Part shown: in pieces, positions 17,066 to 27,013 of the stretch
Position numbering within the stretch: position 1 is the stretch's first letter
Layout: every line of letters starts with the position of its first letter
NCBI RefSeq assembly: GCF_029953595.1
Contig: NZ_CP124535.1
Location: forward strand, 682,001-746,000
Direction: 5' to 3'
DNA: 64,000 nt
Source: Fuscovulum ytuae
Lineage (GTDB): Bacteria; Pseudomonadota; Alphaproteobacteria; Rhodobacterales; Rhodobacteraceae
Notes under the pieces: generated by a model
What the model was told of the DNA's origin: nothing
Databases searched by the model: none
Seen by the model: the letters and a program-made list of their open reading frames with translations, nothing else
Made by a program: the position numbers and the translations under genes

Positions 17066-18193
17066 ATGCGCGCCGAAACGCAGAACAATGTCGATGCGAT
17101 CACCAAATCGCTGAAACTGCTTGCGCAACGGATGGATTGGGAAACCGCCCCCCATCGGTTGGAAGAATTCGACGCCATGATCGAGGCGCCGGATCTGTGG
17201 AATGATCCTGCCAAGGCGCAGAAACTGATGCGGGAGCGGCAAGCATTGCTGGATGCCGTGTCGACCTATCGCATGATCGACAGCGGGCTGCGTGACAATG
17301 TCGAACTGATCGAACTGGGCGAGGCCGAGGGGGATCAGGAGATCGTCACCGAGGCCGAGGCCGCCCTTAAGTCGCTGGTCGAAGTGGCGGCGGCGAAGGA
17401 ACTTGAAGCGTTGCTGGATGGCGAAGCGGATGGCAACGACACCTTCCTTGAAATCAACGCGGGTGCGGGTGGCACCGAAAGCTGCGACTGGGCCTCGATG
17501 CTGGCGCGGATGTATGTCCGCTGGGCAGAGAAGAAGGGCTACAAGGTCGAACTCCAATCCGAAACCGCGGGCGAAGAGGCAGGCATCCGCTCTGCCGCCT
17601 ATAAGATTTCGGGGCAGAACGCCTATGGCTGGCTGAAATCGGAATCGGGCGTGCATCGACTGGTTCGCATCTCGCCCTACGATTCCGCCGCACGGCGGCA
17701 CACGTCTTTCTGTTCCGTCTGGGTCTATCCCGTGGTGGATGAGAATATCGAAATCGTCGTCCCCGAAAGCGAGATCCGGATCGACACCTATCGGTCGTCG
17801 GGCGCGGGCGGGCAGCACGTGAACACCACCGACTCGGCCGTGCGGATCACGCACCTGCCCACCGGCATCGTCGTGACCTCTTCGATGAAGTCGCAGCACC
17901 AGAACCGCGAGATTGCGATGAACGCGCTGAAATCGCGGCTTTATCAGATGGAGTTGGATCGCCGGAACGCCGAGATCAACGCCCAGCACGCCGCCAAAGG
18001 CGAGGCGGGCTGGGGCAACCAGATCCGGTCCTATGTTCTGCAACCCTATCAGATGGTGAAGGATTTGCGGACGGGGGTGGAAACCTCGGACACGCAAGGG
18101 GTGCTGGATGGCGACCTTGACCGCTTCATGGCGGCGACGCTGGCGATGGATGTCGCGGGCAAGTCGCGCGCCGAGGCGAATGCCGACGAATAA
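17066..18193 (+). CDS. prfB: Peptide chain release factor 2
   Basis: A 375-residue class I release factor recognising UGA and UAA. An N-terminal helical domain precedes the codon-recognition region RISPYDSAARRHTSF (about 206-220). The GGQ peptidyl-hydrolysis loop is in SSGAGGQHVNTTDSA (about 244-258). The recognition tripeptide reads SPY where E. coli has SPF; my recollection is that SPY is common in alphaproteobacterial RF2. The frame is open throughout, so there is no programmed +1 frameshift site like that of E. coli prfB. Confidence 0.97.
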   Translation: MRAETQNNVDAITKSLKLLAQRMDWETAPHRLEEFDAMIEAPDLWNDPAKAQKLMRERQALLDAVSTYRMIDSGLRDNVELIELGEAEGDQEIVTEAEAALKSLVEVAAAKELEALLDGEADGNDTFLEINAGAGGTESCDWASMLARMYVRWAEKKGYKVELQSETAGEEAGIRSAAYKISGQNAYGWLKSESGVHRLVRISPYDSAARRHTSFCSVWVYPVVDENIEIVVPESEIRIDTYRSSGAGGQHVNTTDSAVRITHLPTGIVVTSSMKSQHQNREIAMNALKSRLYQMELDRRNAEINAQHAAKGEAGWGNQIRSYVLQPYQMVKDLRTGVETSDTQGVLDGDLDRFMAATLAMDVAGKSRAEANADE

Positions 18194-18265
18194 TCCTTCC
18201 CGGAAAAAACATCTTTGAACCCCCGTGCCGACAGGGCTAGCCTTGTCTCAAAACGGGAGGGAACG

Positions 18266-19048
18266 ATGACCGATCAGACAGGCACGCCGCCCGCGGCGCT
18301 GCCGGAACTCCTTGAACCTGATATCAGCGACCTGCGCTTTGCGCTGCGCGAGGGGTGGCGCGATTTCATCGCGCAGCCGCTTTATGGGGCCTTTTTTGCG
18401 GCTGTCTATGTGGCAGGTGGTTGGCTTTTGATCTTGGCCTTCACGATCAAGGGGCAGGTCTGGTGGACCTTGCCCGCAGCGGCGGGCTTTCCCATTCTTG
18501 GCCCTTTCATCGCCTGCGGATTTTACGAGATCAGCCGTCGGCGCGAGGCGGGCGAGGGAATGGATTTCGCCGCCATCCTTGGCGCGATCATGCGGCAGAA
18601 GGATCGCCAGATTCCGTCCATGGCGGCGGTGATCGTGGTGTTTTTCCTGTTCTGGAATTTCCTGTCGCACATGATCTTTGCGCTGTTTCTGGGCAAGACG
18701 ACGATGGTGAATGTGTCATCCTCCATCGCGATTTTCCTGACGCCTGAGGGTTTGGCGATGCTGGCCTTCGGAACGGTGGTCGGGGCGGTCTTTGCCACGG
18801 TGCTTTATGCATTGACCGTGGTCAGCCTGCCGATGCTTCTGGATCGGGAGGTGGATTTCATGACGGCGATGCTGACCTCTTTCGCCTTGGTGCGTGACAA
18901 TCCGGTGGTGATGCTGGGCTGGGGGGCCTTTATCGCGACGATCCTATTCGTCGCGATGCTGCCGGGGTTTTTCGGCCTTTTCATCGCCTTGCCCGTGCTT
19001 GGCCATGCGACATGGCATCTTTATCGTCGCACGGTGACCTGGCAGTGA
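18266..19048 (+). CDS. DUF2189 multi-pass membrane protein
   Basis: A 260-residue integral membrane protein. The first about 45 residues are cytoplasmic (LREGWRDFIAQPLYG). About six hydrophobic segments follow, including YVAGGWLLILAFTI, AAVIVVFFLFWNFL and ATVLYALTVVSLPML. The arrangement and the GPFIACGFYEISRRRE stretch match the DUF2189 family, whose function is unknown; it is sometimes linked to cytochrome c oxidase loci. GGGAGG precedes the ATG. A bidirectional terminator follows. Confidence 0.82.
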   Translation: MTDQTGTPPAALPELLEPDISDLRFALREGWRDFIAQPLYGAFFAAVYVAGGWLLILAFTIKGQVWWTLPAAAGFPILGPFIACGFYEISRRREAGEGMDFAAILGAIMRQKDRQIPSMAAVIVVFFLFWNFLSHMIFALFLGKTTMVNVSSSIAIFLTPEGLAMLAFGTVVGAVFATVLYALTVVSLPMLLDREVDFMTAMLTSFALVRDNPVVMLGWGAFIATILFVAMLPGFFGLFIALPVLGHATWHLYRRTVTWQ

Positions 19049-19055
19049 ATGAAAA

Positions 19056-19078
19056 AGGGCGCCCGCGATGGGCGCCCT
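19056..19078. terminator. Bidirectional terminator, DUF2189 gene and bactofilin
   Basis: A perfect 9-bp stem, AGGGCGCCC with GGGCGCCCT (19056-19064 and 19070-19078), encloses GCGAT. It lies between the convergent DUF2189 and bactofilin genes. An A-run on the left gives a T-tract for minus-strand transcription; the right side has only a weak T-rich stretch. Confidence 0.75.
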
Positions 19079-19099
19079 GATATTTCAACTGCTGTCAGA

Positions 19100-19621
19100 T
19101 CACAGCTCGTCAGGCTTTGGCGTCGGGGCTGCGGCGGGTGCCGCAGCGGTCGGGGCAGGGGTGGTGCGGCCTTGCGCCAGCGGGTCTTCCTGACGCTGCA
19201 CCGATCCTTCGAAATGCGCGCCGCTTTCGATGGCGATGGTCTTGTGGATGATGTCGCCTTCGACCCGCGCGGTCGAGGTGAGGCGGACCTTCAGGCCGCG
19301 CACCCGCCCGATCACCCGGCCATTGACCACGATGTCATCGGCCACGATCTCACCCCGGATGGTGGCGCTTTCGCCGACGGTCAGAAGATGGGCGCGGATG
19401 TCACCTTCGACCGTACCTTCGACCTGAATATCGCCCGTGGTGCGCAGATTGCCCACGACCGTCAGGTCCGACGACAGGACCGAGGCCGAAGCCTTGCCCT
19501 TGGGGGAAGACGGGACGAAATCGCTGCTGGGTTTGGTCACGCTGCTGGCCTCCGGTGCCTTGGGCTTTTCTGCCTCGGCCTGCTTGGGGCCCGGCTCATT
19601 GATTCGGCTCTTAGAAAACAT
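19100..19621 (-). CDS. Bactofilin (polymer-forming cytoskeletal protein)
   Basis: A 173-residue protein. A disordered Lys/Pro-rich N-terminus (about 1-55) is followed by a right-handed beta-helix domain (about 57-150) of short repeats such as GDIQVEGTVEGDI, GEIVADDIVVNGRVIG and GAHFEGSVQ, then a Pro/Ala-rich tail. Bactofilins form nucleotide-independent filaments at the membrane that scaffold envelope enzymes. The gene overlaps the 3' end of an M23 endopeptidase gene by 11 bp. This pairing is widespread and known to matter for cell shape, for example in Helicobacter (CcmA-Csd) and Hyphomonas. Confidence 0.92.
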   Translation of the reverse strand: MFSKSRINEPGPKQAEAEKPKAPEASSVTKPSSDFVPSSPKGKASASVLSSDLTVVGNLRTTGDIQVEGTVEGDIRAHLLTVGESATIRGEIVADDIVVNGRVIGRVRGLKVRLTSTARVEGDIIHKTIAIESGAHFEGSVQRQEDPLAQGRTTPAPTAAAPAAAPTPKPDEL

Positions 19622-20951
19622 CTCGCGCTGCCTTTATGAAGGTCATCGGGTTGATTGCTTCGCCGCCGATCCGGATCTCATAATGAAGATGCGTCCCGGT
19701 CGAGCGTCCTGAATTGCCCATATCACCGATCCTGTCGCCGCGCGATACCCGATCGCCCACGTCTACGCGGATTTGCGACATATGGGCGTAGCGGGTTTCG
19801 ATCCCGAACTCATGCCGGATCTTGACCAGTCGACCATAGCCGGATTCCCAGCCGGCAAAGGTGACGACGCCATCGGCTGTGGCAAGGATGGGGCTGCCAT
19901 AGGCGCCGGCCAGATCCTGCCCTTCATGCCGCCGCCAGCCGCGACCAAAAGGGTCGTTCCGGCCGCCGAAACCGCTGGTGAAGCGGACGGGCGTGCTCAC
20001 GGGCATGGCGAAGGGCGTCTTGAAGGCCGCGATGCGATACATGTTCATCCGGTCAAGGCCTTGCAGGATGGCATTGGCCCGCGCGGCCTCGGGCGTGACA
20101 CGCGCACCAGAGGTGGACATGGAAATGGGCGACAAGGGCCCACCGGTGCCGGAATAGCCCTTCCGCACCGCGCTTAGCAGATCGTCGGGCGACAGACCCG
20201 CATCGCGGAACATGTTATCCAGCGGTTCGACCGATACGGTGACCGCCTCTTCGAGCTTGGCGAAAATCTCGTCATTCTGGCGTTCGATCGCGCGCTTTTC
20301 GGCGATGACGCTTTCCACGCGTTCGGCCGATTTCTCGGCGGCGGCTTCCATCAGGTCGCGTTCCTGTGCCGCTGATCCCAAGGCATCGGTCAGGATGGCG
20401 AGTGTATCGGCAACATCCTTTTCCCGCCCTTCATCTGTCCGGGCCGACCCTGTGCTGGCGGCCAAGGCAAGGCTGGCCTCGTCGGCCTGCGCGCGGGCTT
20501 CGTCGCGTTCCAGAATCGTGCGCCGAAGGGTGGATTGAATGACGTCGATGCCCGTTTCAAGTTCCCGCCGCCGATCTTCAGAGGCCAGCAGCCGCGATTG
20601 CATCTGCGCCACCTGCGCCAGCGCGAGGTTGAACCGTTCTTGCGCCCGTGCCGCCTCTTCGGCGCGCAGGTCACGGTCTGCCGATAGGGCGTTCAGCCGT
20701 TCTTCATACATCGCTTGCTGGCGCTGCGATTGTTCGCGCGACGACCCGGCACCGATGGAATCCATCATCAGGACGGCGGTCGCAACGATGGTCCAAGCCA
20801 CGAACATGGCCCCGCCCGTCATGGCGATCAGCTGGGTCGTTGGCCTTAGGCGGATGAATCGCGTTTCGGCATCGGATTTCAGAAAGAGGCGTTGTTCAGG
20901 AATGTAACGCTCTAGGGTAGCGTTGATCCGGTAGGCGACACGCGTCAGCAC
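19611..20951 (-). CDS. M23 family peptidoglycan endopeptidase, bactofilin partner
   Basis: A 446-residue protein. A cytoplasmic N-terminus (about 1-40) and one transmembrane helix (AMTGGAMFVAWTIVATAVLMM) are followed by a long periplasmic coiled coil (about 75-225). The C-terminal LytM/M23 domain has zinc ligands in RRHEGQDLAG and THLHYEIRIGG. The HExxxD and HxH motifs look intact, so an active DD-endopeptidase is expected. The architecture matches LmdC-type partners of bactofilins. It is the first gene of the pair, and its stop lies inside the bactofilin gene. Confidence 0.92.
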   Translation of the reverse strand: MLTRVAYRINATLERYIPEQRLFLKSDAETRFIRLRPTTQLIAMTGGAMFVAWTIVATAVLMMDSIGAGSSREQSQRQQAMYEERLNALSADRDLRAEEAARAQERFNLALAQVAQMQSRLLASEDRRRELETGIDVIQSTLRRTILERDEARAQADEASLALAASTGSARTDEGREKDVADTLAILTDALGSAAQERDLMEAAAEKSAERVESVIAEKRAIERQNDEIFAKLEEAVTVSVEPLDNMFRDAGLSPDDLLSAVRKGYSGTGGPLSPISMSTSGARVTPEAARANAILQGLDRMNMYRIAAFKTPFAMPVSTPVRFTSGFGGRNDPFGRGWRRHEGQDLAGAYGSPILATADGVVTFAGWESGYGRLVKIRHEFGIETRYAHMSQIRVDVGDRVSRGDRIGDMGNSGRSTGTHLHYEIRIGGEAINPMTFIKAARDVF

Positions 20952-21130
20952 TTGGCAGGGTTCCGTACGTTGCTAAAGGGGACGGGCGAAAGGCTCCCAA
21001 GCGGAGATGGGACGTTGTTAGCCAGCCGCCGCCACCCCCGCAACCGATATGACCACAGCCCCGTCTAGCCTGCCGGATTTCTGCGCATCGTCGGCAAAAT
21101 CCTGCCGATAAACCCGGCAAAGCCGTGCCG

Positions 21131-21949
21131 TCAGATCGCCGCATCCTCGGTCAGGGGCCAATAGAAATCGGGCGGCAAGCCCGCCTCGGCCCGCTTTTCT
21201 TCGTTGAAAGGGGGTTTCAACGTGCTGTGGAAATAGGTGCGCACCAGATCGTGGAAGACCTCTTTCGGGTCCAGCCCCTGACGCCCGCACAGCCAGTTGA
21301 ACCATTTCGACCCATAGGCGACATGGCCAACCTCTTCGGCATAGATCGTTTCAAGCGCGGCGATGGGGCCATCCTCGCCCGCCTTGCGGAAGATGTCGAT
21401 CATGCCGGGGGTGACATCCAGCCCCCGCGCCTCGAGCACCATCGGCACCACCGCCAGACGTCCCAAAAGATCGCCCGCGGTGTCTTCGGCCGCACGCCAC
21501 ATGCCCGCATGGGCGGGAAGCGCGCCGTAATGGCTGCCCATCGCCTCAAGGCAATCGCAGATCAGGTTGAAATGCTTGGCCTCTTCATCCGCCGCTTTCA
21601 CCCAGTCGTCATAGAACCCCAAGGGCATCGGATGGTCGGTGAAGCGGGCGATGATGTCCCAATGCAGATCGACAGCGTTAAGTTCGATATGCCCCACCGC
21701 ATGGAGGAGCGCGATACGCCCGGCGGGCGTTCCCGGCCGCCGCCGCGGCACGTCGCGCGGCGGCAGAAGATCGGGCTTGTCTGGCCGGGAGGGGCGCAAG
21801 GGAGGATCGGCCCGCCCAATGGGCAAAGGCGACCCCGCCGCCCGCGCGGCGAACCAGGCGGCGGCATGGCGACGTCCCAGCGCGGTCTTCGCGCGCCCAT
21901 CGGCGGTGGTCAGAACCTCCACCGCCATTTCGGCCAGTGTCTGCATCAC
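21131..21949 (-). CDS. DUF455 ferritin-like protein
   Basis: A 272-residue mostly helical protein. Putative di-iron ligands of a ferritin-like bundle are in AVGHIELNAVDLHWD (about 87-101), ADEEAKHFNLICD (about 119-131) and YAEEVGHVAYG (about 215-225): repeated Glu and ExxH spacing. DUF455 proteins are related to the tRNA hydroxylase MiaE, but their substrate is not established. The start codon overlaps the bcp stop (ATGA at 21946-21949); a second ATG follows directly, so the start may be 21946. Confidence 0.87.
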   Translation of the reverse strand: MMQTLAEMAVEVLTTADGRAKTALGRRHAAAWFAARAAGSPLPIGRADPPLRPSRPDKPDLLPPRDVPRRRPGTPAGRIALLHAVGHIELNAVDLHWDIIARFTDHPMPLGFYDDWVKAADEEAKHFNLICDCLEAMGSHYGALPAHAGMWRAAEDTAGDLLGRLAVVPMVLEARGLDVTPGMIDIFRKAGEDGPIAALETIYAEEVGHVAYGSKWFNWLCGRQGLDPKEVFHDLVRTYFHSTLKPPFNEEKRAEAGLPPDFYWPLTEDAAI

Positions 21950-22407
21950 AGCGCCTTGGCCGTCGCGAGCACCTCATCGGCATGGCCCTTGACAGAGACC
22001 TTGTTCCAGACCCGCGCCACCTTGCCCGCGCCGTCGATCAGGACGGTGGTGCGTTCCACGCCCATATAGGTTTTGCCATACATGCTTTTCTCGACCCAGA
22101 CGCCGTAGTCTTCGCAGGTATGCCCCGCCTCGTCAGAGGCGAGGATCACGCCTAGCCCGTGCTTTTTGCAGAACTTGTCATGCGCTTTCACGCTGTCCTT
22201 GCTGACGCCGATCACGGTGGTGTCTGCGGCGGTGAATTCAGCCAGACGGGCGGTGAAATCCTGCGCTTCCAGCGTGCAGCCGGGGGTGTCATCCTTGGGG
22301 TAGAAATAGAGAACCACCTTCCCGGGGCGGAAACTTGACAGGGTAACGGTCGTGCCGCCGTCGCGCGGCAGGGTGAAATCGGGGGCGTTTGCGCCTTCGG
22401 CAATCAT
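21946..22407 (-). CDS. bcp: Thioredoxin-dependent thiol peroxidase (Bcp/PrxQ)
   Basis: A 153-residue AhpC/TSA-fold peroxiredoxin that reduces hydroperoxides in the cytoplasm. The peroxidatic Cys is in DDTPGCTLEAQDF (about residues 41-53). In E. coli Bcp a resolving Cys sits five residues later; here that position is Gln, so recycling would use another Cys (one lies in KFCKKHG, about 84-90) or an external thiol. The gene is first of a coupled pair with DUF455 and divergent from the AsmA-like gene. Confidence 0.93.
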   Translation of the reverse strand: MIAEGANAPDFTLPRDGGTTVTLSSFRPGKVVLYFYPKDDTPGCTLEAQDFTARLAEFTAADTTVIGVSKDSVKAHDKFCKKHGLGVILASDEAGHTCEDYGVWVEKSMYGKTYMGVERTTVLIDGAGKVARVWNKVSVKGHADEVLATAKAL

Positions 22408-22526
22408 GTGCGGCTCCTTGCCTTTTGAAGATCAACCCTTTGCGTTCTAGTTGCCTTCGGGGGAAGATAAAGGCAATCCCGGCGACATCAGGGCTTTGCG
22501 CCGGAAAGCGTGGAATCGGGGCAAGA

Positions 22527-25500
22527 GTGACGGAAGGCGCAAGCGAAAGCGGGATCCCGCCCAAGGCGGATGGGGACAGCGGCATATCCGCTGCCCCGGC
22601 CTCCGTGAAGCGGCCCCGCAGACGGCGCACGGGTCTTATCGCCCTCTTGTCCTTTCTTTTCGTCATCTTCGCGGGCCTTGGCGGCGCGATTTATGTGACC
22701 GGGGGCAAACTGCGCCTGCCCATCTGGATGGTGGCCGAAGCAGAGGCGCGGCTAAATGCCGGGCTGTCCCAGACGCAGCCCGGTATTGCGCTGGCTATAG
22801 GCGGGGTTCAAATCGGCTTTGACAAGGACGGCATTCCGCAATTGGCCATCGAAGATGCGCGGCTGTTGCATCGTCATGGCGCACCGCTTCTTGTTTTGCC
22901 CGAGGCGCGGATCAGGCTGGATGGCGCGGCGCTTTTGCAAGGCGAGCTGCGCCCCCTTCGTCTGACGGTTATCGGGGCCAATCTGTCGCTGACCCGCCGG
23001 GCCGATGGATCGCTTGATCTGTCGCTGGGCGGCGACACCACGCCCGAATTCGCCGGTTTGGCCGAGGTTTTTGCAGGCCTAGATACGCTGCTGTCGGACC
23101 CGGCCCTTGCCAGCCTGCGCGGGATCGAGGCGGATGCCCTGACCCTTACCTTTACCGACCTTCCCAGTGGCCATGTCTGGAACCTGGGCGATGGCCGCTT
23201 CAGGATCGACAATCGGGCGGATGAATTGCGGGCCGAGATTGGTGTCACGCTGCTGGGTCAGGATGGCAATCCGGCACAGGCGCAGGTGACGGCCATCGCG
23301 CGCAAGGGCGCGGCCGAGGCGCGGCTGTCCGCCACGGTGGACCGTGTGCCTTCGGGGGATCTTGCGGCGCTTCTGCCGCCGCTCGCCCCCCTTGCGGTGA
23401 TCGATGCGGCGATATCCGGCAGTCTTGCCGCCACATTGACCGCGCCCGGCATCACCGCGCTTGAGGCAAAGCTTGATATCGGGGCAGGTGCGCTGCGGCC
23501 GACCGAGGCGTCGGTTCCCATCGCCTTTGACCGGGCAGGGATGCAGATCGCCTATGATCCGGCGCGCGGTCGGGTCAACCTGACGCGCTTTGACGTGGAA
23601 AGCACCACGTTGCGATTGGCGGCCACAGGGCACAGCTATCTCACCGATGCGGCGGGAACGATCCTGACCGGCCCCTTGGGCACCCGCCTGCCAGACAGTT
23701 TTCTGACCCAAATCCATATCGACGGCATGCAGGTCGATCCGGCGGGGCTGTTCAAGCAGCCCGTGCGTTTCACCGAAGGGGCCATCGATCTGCGTTTGTC
23801 GCTTAACCCGTTCCGCATCGATATCGGTCAGGTCGCGCTGGTCGAGGCGGATCGCCGCCTTTCGGCGCGGGGCATGATCGGGGCGGATGCCGGGGGCTGG
23901 ACCGCGGCTGTTGACCTTGCGCTGGACCGGATCGGTCATGCCGATCTGCTTGCCCTGTGGCCGGTCAATCTGGTGGTCAACACGCGCAACTGGCTGGAAC
24001 AGAACGTGCTGGAAGGCACGTTGACGGATGTGAAGGGGGCGCTGCGCATCGCGCCGGGCAAGGAACCGATCCTGTCGATGGGCTATGATTTCCGCGCCGC
24101 CGATGTGCGATTCATCCGCACCCTGCCGCCCATCCGCGACGCCGATGGCTATGCCACGATCGAAGGCCAGACCTATACCATGGTTGTCAGCCGTGGGTCG
24201 GTCACGCCCCCGCTGGGTGGGGTGATCGACATGGCGGGTTCGGTCTTTTCCGTGCTCGACATCACCAAGCGGCCAGCGCAGGCCGAGGTGATCCTGCGCA
24301 CCTCTTCCACCTTGACCGCCGCCTTGTCGCTCTTGGACGAACCGCCTTTCGGGTTTCTGACGAAGGCGGGGCGTCCGGTCGATCTGGGGCAGGGGCAGGC
24401 GATGCTGGATGCGACGCTGCGTTTCCCCTTGCTGCCGAAGATTCAGGCGGGGGATGTGTCCTTTCGCGTCAATGGCGAGGTGCGCGACTTCGCTTCGGAC
24501 AAGCTGATCGTCGACAAGACTGTCACTGCGCCTTTCCTTTCGCTTTCGGCCGATCCGCGCGGGCTGCGTGTGTCGGGGCCGGGGCAGGTGGGCAAAGTGC
24601 CCTTTGACGTCACCTTCCTGCAACCATTCGGCGCGGATGGCCCGCCCGCCAGCATCGAAGGCACGGTCGAACTGTCGCGGGCGACGATTGAGGAGTTCAA
24701 CCTTGGCCTGCCCGAGGCGCTTGCCTCTGGCACCGGGCAGGCCATGGTGACCATATCGCTGCCCAAGGGCGAAGCGCCGCGCCTCACGTTGGTGTCCGAT
24801 CTGTCGCGTCTGACCCTGTCCTTGCCGGGGACGGGGTGGCGCAAATCCCCCGCTCAGACCGGGCGGTTGGACCTTCAGGCCACGCTAGCCCGCCCCGCCC
24901 GCGTGGATCGGCTGTCGATAACGGCACCCGGCCTCGTGGCCGAGGGCAGCATCACCCTGACGCCGCAGGGGGGGCTTTCCGTCGCACGGTTTGACCGCGT
25001 CCAATTGGATGACTGGTTGGATGGGGTGGTCGAGGTTGCCGGTCGTGGGGCCGGACGGTCGGTGGCCGTGACCGTGCTTGACGGCCGGGCCGACCTGCGC
25101 CGCAAACCCGAAGATACCGGCGCTGGCGGGGGGGCCACCCCTGATCTTCCGCTGGTCTTCAATCTGCAACGCTTGCAGGTGACGGATTCGATTACCCTGA
25201 CGCGCTTTCGTGGCGAGTTCACGTCGCGCGGGGGCTTTAGCGGGCGGTTTTCGGCGCTGGTGAATGATGGGGCTGCCGTTACGGGAACCGTCGTTCCCAG
25301 TGCGAATGGCAGCGCCTTTCGCATCCGGTCGGAAAATGCCGGGGGCGTTCTGGCCTCGGCGGGGGTTTTCGCATCGGCGCGGGGCGGGCAACTTGACCTG
25401 ATGCTGCGCCCACGTGGCACCGATGGCCGCTATGATGGCCGGGCCGAGATTGGCGGTATCCGCGTCGTGGATGCACCGATTCTTGCTGAACTTTTGAATG

Positions 25501-25892
25501 CGGTCTCTGTCGTTGGGATCATTGAACAGCTGAATGGCGAAGGGCTTCTCTTTTCCGAAGCGCAGGCGGATTTCCTGCTGACCCCTGCAGCGGTTGAGAT
25601 TCGGCGCGGGTCGGCGGTCGGGGCATCGCTTGGTGTGACGATGGCCGGGGTCTATGGCACGGCAAATCGGGAACTGGCCTTGCAAGGGGTGGTGTCGCCC
25701 ATCTACATGCTTAACGGCATCGGATCGGTGCTGACCCGGCGCGGCGAAGGGCTTTTCGGTTTCAACTACGAGTTGCGTGGAACGGCAGATCGGGCGCAGG
25801 TGTCGGTCAATCCGCTGTCGATCCTCACACCGGGGATGTTCCGCGAGCTTTTCCGCGGTGACCCGCCCAGACTTGGAAACCCTGACGGATGA
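22527..25892 (+). CDS. AsmA/YhdP-like large envelope protein (DUF3971)
   Basis: About 1121 residues from a GTG start. A basic cytoplasmic tail and a single transmembrane helix ([20 protein letters not shown]) are followed by over 1000 residues of alternating beta strands and Gly-rich turns, with an AsmA-like C-terminal part near [17 protein letters not shown]. This is the layout of bridge-type proteins (AsmA, TamB, YhdP) thought to carry lipids between inner and outer membrane. The reading frame is open back to ATG 22389, inside bcp; GTG 22527 gives a sensible N-terminus but has only a weak ribosome site. The 3' end overlaps queA. Confidence 0.8.
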   Translation: MTEGASESGIPPKADGDSGISAAPASVKRPRRRRTGLIALLSFLFVIFAGLGGAIYVTGGKLRLPIWMVAEAEARLNAGLSQTQPGIALAIGGVQIGFDKDGIPQLAIEDARLLHRHGAPLLVLPEARIRLDGAALLQGELRPLRLTVIGANLSLTRRADGSLDLSLGGDTTPEFAGLAEVFAGLDTLLSDPALASLRGIEADALTLTFTDLPSGHVWNLGDGRFRIDNRADELRAEIGVTLLGQDGNPAQAQVTAIARKGAAEARLSATVDRVPSGDLAALLPPLAPLAVIDAAISGSLAATLTAPGITALEAKLDIGAGALRPTEASVPIAFDRAGMQIAYDPARGRVNLTRFDVESTTLRLAATGHSYLTDAAGTILTGPLGTRLPDSFLTQIHIDGMQVDPAGLFKQPVRFTEGAIDLRLSLNPFRIDIGQVALVEADRRLSARGMIGADAGGWTAAVDLALDRIGHADLLALWPVNLVVNTRNWLEQNVLEGTLTDVKGALRIAPGKEPILSMGYDFRAADVRFIRTLPPIRDADGYATIEGQTYTMVVSRGSVTPPLGGVIDMAGSVFSVLDITKRPAQAEVILRTSSTLTAALSLLDEPPFGFLTKAGRPVDLGQGQAMLDATLRFPLLPKIQAGDVSFRVNGEVRDFASDKLIVDKTVTAPFLSLSADPRGLRVSGPGQVGKVPFDVTFLQPFGADGPPASIEGTVELSRATIEEFNLGLPEALASGTGQAMVTISLPKGEAPRLTLVSDLSRLTLSLPGTGWRKSPAQTGRLDLQATLARPARVDRLSITAPGLVAEGSITLTPQGGLSVARFDRVQLDDWLDGVVEVAGRGAGRSVAVTVLDGRADLRRKPEDTGAGGGATPDLPLVFNLQRLQVTDSITLTRFRGEFTSRGGFSGRFSALVNDGAAVTGTVVPSANGSAFRIRSENAGGVLASAGVFASARGGQLDLMLRPRGTDGRYDGRAEIGGIRVVDAPILAELLNAVSVVGIIEQLNGEGLLFSEAQADFLLTPAAVEIRRGSAVGASLGVTMAGVYGTANRELALQGVVSPIYMLNGIGSVLTRRGEGLFGFNYELRGTADRAQVSVNPLSILTPGMFRELFRGDPPRLGNPDG

Positions 25893-26923
25893 AACTTTCG
25901 GATTTCGATTTTCACCTGCCGGAAGAGCTGATCGCGACCCGGCCTGCACGTCCGCGCACCCATGCGCGCCTGTTGCTGGCCGAAGGCGACACGATCGCGG
26001 ATCGCCATGTCTATGACCTGCCGTCCATTTTTCGCCCCGGTGACCGGCTGATCCTGAACAATACCAAGGTCATTCCCGCCCGTCTGACGGGCCACCGGAC
26101 GCGCGGCGATGCGGTGGCCAAGGTGGAGATCACGCTTCTTGAACCCGCCGCCGAGGGGTGGCGCGCGCTGGCCAAACCCCTGCGCAAGGTAAATGAAGGA
26201 GAGGTCATCGTCTTTTCCGACCGTCTTTCTGCCACGGTGGCCGAAAAGGGCGAAACCGACCTGCGCCTGACCTTCAACCTGACGGGCGACGATTTTGATG
26301 CCGCTTTGGCCGAGGCGGGGGCCATGCCCTTGCCGCCCTATATCGCGGCAAAGCGCGCGCCCGACGCGCAGGATGCCACGGATTACCAGACGGTCTTTGC
26401 CCGCCATGCCGGGGCTGTGGCGGCCCCTACGGCATCCTTGCATTTTGACGAACCGCTTTTGCGGTCACTGGCCGCGATGGGCGTGGATTTCACCGAAGTC
26501 ACCCTGCATGTCGGGGCGGGAACCTTTCTTCCGGTCAAGGTCGATGACGTGACGACCCACAAGATGCATGCCGAATGGGGCCAGATCACCCCCGGCGCGG
26601 CGGCCGAGATCAATGCCACGAAACAGGCCGGGGGGCGCATTATCCCGGTGGGGACAACCGCGCTGCGCCTGATCGAATCCGCGGCGCGCGAGGATGGCGC
26701 GATGCAGCCATGGACGGGGCCGACCGATATCTTCATCTATCCCGGTTACCGCTTCCGGGTGACCGATGCCCTGATGACCAATTTCCATCTGCCCAAGAGC
26801 ACGCTGATGATGCTGGTCTCTGCCCTGATGGGGCCAGAGCGCATCCGGCGCATCTATGCCCATGCCGTGGAAAGCCGCTATCGGTTTTTCAGTTATGGCG
26901 ATTCTTCGCTGCTGATCCCCTGA
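25889..26923 (+). CDS. queA: S-adenosylmethionine:tRNA ribosyltransferase-isomerase
   Basis: A 344-residue protein of usual QueA length. It transfers the ribosyl part of SAM to 7-aminomethyl-7-deazaguanine in tRNA, making epoxyqueuosine. Family motifs: [12 protein letters not shown] at the N-terminus, [15 protein letters not shown] (about 51-65), [13 protein letters not shown] (about 177-189), and the C-terminal [16 protein letters not shown]. The ATG overlaps the AsmA-like gene stop (ATGA at 25889-25892). A tgt gene often follows queA, but here an MFS transporter does. Confidence 0.97.
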   Translation: MKLSDFDFHLPEELIATRPARPRTHARLLLAEGDTIADRHVYDLPSIFRPGDRLILNNTKVIPARLTGHRTRGDAVAKVEITLLEPAAEGWRALAKPLRKVNEGEVIVFSDRLSATVAEKGETDLRLTFNLTGDDFDAALAEAGAMPLPPYIAAKRAPDAQDATDYQTVFARHAGAVAAPTASLHFDEPLLRSLAAMGVDFTEVTLHVGAGTFLPVKVDDVTTHKMHAEWGQITPGAAAEINATKQAGGRIIPVGTTALRLIESAAREDGAMQPWTGPTDIFIYPGYRFRVTDALMTNFHLPKSTLMMLVSALMGPERIRRIYAHAVESRYRFFSYGDSSLLIP

Positions 26924-27013
26924 CGGGCGCGTGATAGCCCGCGTCGTATTCCTTCCTTGGTTTTGCGGTGCGGGTGCTATGCTTTTGGATGTCAGCTTGT
27001 CCGGTGCCGCCCC

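Noticed and set aside
17066-17200. Programmed +1 frameshift in prfB
   Set aside because: The frame runs uninterrupted from the ATG; there is no in-frame TGA with a Shine-Dalgarno-like stimulator.
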